64,000 nt of DNA, taken from the NCBI GenBank assembly GCA_944990035.1, contig CALYLX010000157.1, positions 434,001 through 498,000 on the forward strand, given 5' to 3'. Below the pieces are notes generated by a model. The model was not told the DNA's origin, did no database searches, and saw nothing but the letters and a program-made list of their open reading frames with translations. Numbering within the stretch: the stretch's first letter is position 1; the number at the start of each line of letters is the position of its first letter. A program made the translations under genes and the position numbers. Shown here in pieces: positions 62,454 to 64,000 of this stretch. The DNA is from Clitopilus passeckerianus. Taxonomy: Eukaryota; Basidiomycota; Agaricomycetes; Agaricales; Entolomataceae.

Positions 62454-63545
62454 TTACTGATTTAAATTACCCAGAAGCTCTTCTAACCTCTGTCTAAATC
62501 CCTCTATTTTTTGATCCAGATCATGGGATACCATATGCCCAGAATCCATCTTGAAAGCCTCACACTCTCGGATGAACTGCTCCAGGTCTTTAACACGCAT
62601 GGTAGACAGCTGAGGCTCGTTGGAACCTCGCGCCCGAGCCAGATAGGATGCGATTAGGGTAGAAAGGCCGCCTAAACCCCTCTAAGGATCAGCACTGTTA
62701 GATCCAATTGAAGATAAGGTTTACTCACCGAGGATAGTGGTACTGATAGATGTCTGATACGATGATATGTCAGTGTGAGGGAGGCAGAGGGGTCTATGAG
62801 TCAACTCGTACCTGCCGAGCGCTTGTTGCAGCAGCTGAGAGGCCAGTGGTCAATGCGCCCAATAAGACTTGCAGTCCTATAGCCACGTTCAGAGTCCACC
62901 CAGTCAACAGTGCTTTCCGAGCAAATTTGTCCCTCTCCCGCTGTGCCGTTGCTAGTGTGGGATCAAGCCTTTCGCCAATACTTCTCTCGTAGGCTGCCTT
63001 TAGAAAGTGTCATTCAATCTGGCGGGAAAACGAAAGCCTTCGTCACTGCATACCTTATCAAACGCCTTCTCACTGGTAGCTTGAGGTACTATCCAATCTA
63101 GACCAGACCCCCGTCTTGTTGGCGAGGAGCGTAGCTCGGGACCTCTTCTGGCTTCAGCGGGAAGAGCAGGCAGAGGTGCCGACATCCCAAGTCCATGCGA
63201 TCCAATTACAGATGGGTCGTGCACTACATCATAAGGCCCTCTGTCTGTGAAGGTGGACCGTCTTTGTGGCGGTGACCTCCTGACATCTTGTTGGGGCGAA
63301 AGATGGTCGGGGTGGCCTGCGATGCTCCTGACCCGTGAAGGGCCCTCGGTGGACGAGTTTGTAGGATCGCGTGCTGGAGACGCAACTCTTGGCGGGGGAG
63401 ACGACGGCCTCAGAATCGACGTCGGCCCTGCAGTACTTGCAGACTGTGCTGTAGGCCCAGGTGTCGGGGACGTGGATCCCGTGTGGGCGGTGACGGCTTG
63501 GGCAGGAGCATTTGTTGGAGGTGCTGGCTCAGAATCCTGATGCAT
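62454..63545 (-). CDS. Fungal SLATT-domain two-TM protein (306 aa)
   Basis: Four exons (63545-63054, 62997-62812, 62753-62729, 62671-62454) join in frame to 306 residues. The first ~150 residues are a disordered Pro/Ser-rich region. The C-terminal half matches the fungal SLATT domain: AYERSIGERLDPTLATAQRE, TM1 (NVAIGLQVLLGALTTGLSA), TM2 (STTILGGLSTLIASYLA), then ARGSNEPQLSTMRVKDLEQFIRECEAF. SLATT proteins are predicted pore-forming effectors in bacterial conflict systems; in fungi the role is unknown. A splice donor overlapping the stop could replace the last residue with a short tail (ERRIAPLTV). No nucleotide-synthesising partner gene is in view. Confidence 0.85.
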
Positions 63546-64000
63546 TGCAAGGGTGCGTGGCCTCACTTAAGTAGGCAGCAGCAGGGTTAAATCTGGACCT
63601 AGGGAGGCAGTACTCAGGGCATGCGACCATGCATACAAAACGTTTTATAGGAAACGCAGAGAACGCACCCGACTTCCATCAAGGCCACGGATACTGCATC
63701 CAACTTTAATTTACTTGATAGCGGTTTGTTCGGCATCCTAGCCTTGTCGTAAGCTTCTATGAATTCATGTCATGGAGGATTTCCCCGATATGTTTGGTCA
63801 CCAGGTACACTCGTGGGGTGACGCTGGGTACGCGTGTGGTTCTGTGGGAGTCATCTTTTCAATCATGTGATTCAATTTTGAGGTGGATTGCCGGACGGTG
63901 AAAAAACTATGGACCTGTCCTCAGTCCAATAGCTGTTGTCTCTCGTATAGATGGAAGTCGACTTGCTGAGCCTATTCGTGTTCAAATGTCCAAGTTCATC
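63546..64000. other. Window edge, no gene recognised
   Basis: The 455 bp upstream of the SLATT gene should hold its promoter. No frame with recognisable features reaches the window edge. Confidence 0.35.

Overview
The window looks like nuclear DNA of a filamentous basidiomycete, probably an Agaricomycete. Genes are split by many short introns (about 46-65 nt, GTRNGN...CTNA...YAG), gene density is high on both strands, and the recognisable proteins are fungal: AUR1, fungalysin, a proteinase-K-type subtilase, GINS subunit SLD5, NC2-alpha, a fungal SLATT protein, and a microexon gene whose first coding exon is only the ATG. The genus cannot be named from the sequence.

Layout. 1-4.5 kb: 5' end of AUR1 (-), a SAM methyltransferase (+), an F-box protein (-) and tRNA-Val. 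4.6-20.5 kb: a mixed block of two expanded families. GRDP-like (DUF1399) genes lie on the minus strand (copies A, B, C and a shredded copy D), with three MYND-finger genes on the plus strand between A and B (M1, M2 and pseudogene M3). 20.6-25.1 kb: a small membrane protein, a broken coiled-coil gene and a secreted ankyrin protein. 25.8-33.1 kb: fungalysin protease, a bicovalent FAD oxidase, a tRNA-Leu-like pseudogene and a 76-residue microexon gene. 33.2-41.9 kb: a tandem array of a large coiled-coil family (CC1 and CC2 intact, CC3 broken, plus a remnant). 42.4-52.3 kb: subtilase, MET17-type sulfhydrylase, a Ser/Thr/Pro-rich protein and an ornithine cyclodeaminase/mu-crystallin-family protein. 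52.4-59.8 kb: a second mixed block with MYND genes M4 (-), M5 (+), pseudogene M6 (+) and GRDP copy E (+). 60.1-63.6 kb: SLD5, NC2-alpha and a SLATT two-TM protein.

Main result. Three multicopy families with little or no known function (MYND with a novel helical N-terminus, GRDP-like, and the roughly 800-residue coiled-coil family) undergo birth and death side by side. Each has intact members with conserved intron positions and decayed members with in-frame stops or frameshifts. MYND and GRDP members are intermingled twice, about 40 kb apart. A functional link between the families is inference only. Exon models were built by hand from splice signals and paralogue comparison, so all need transcript support.
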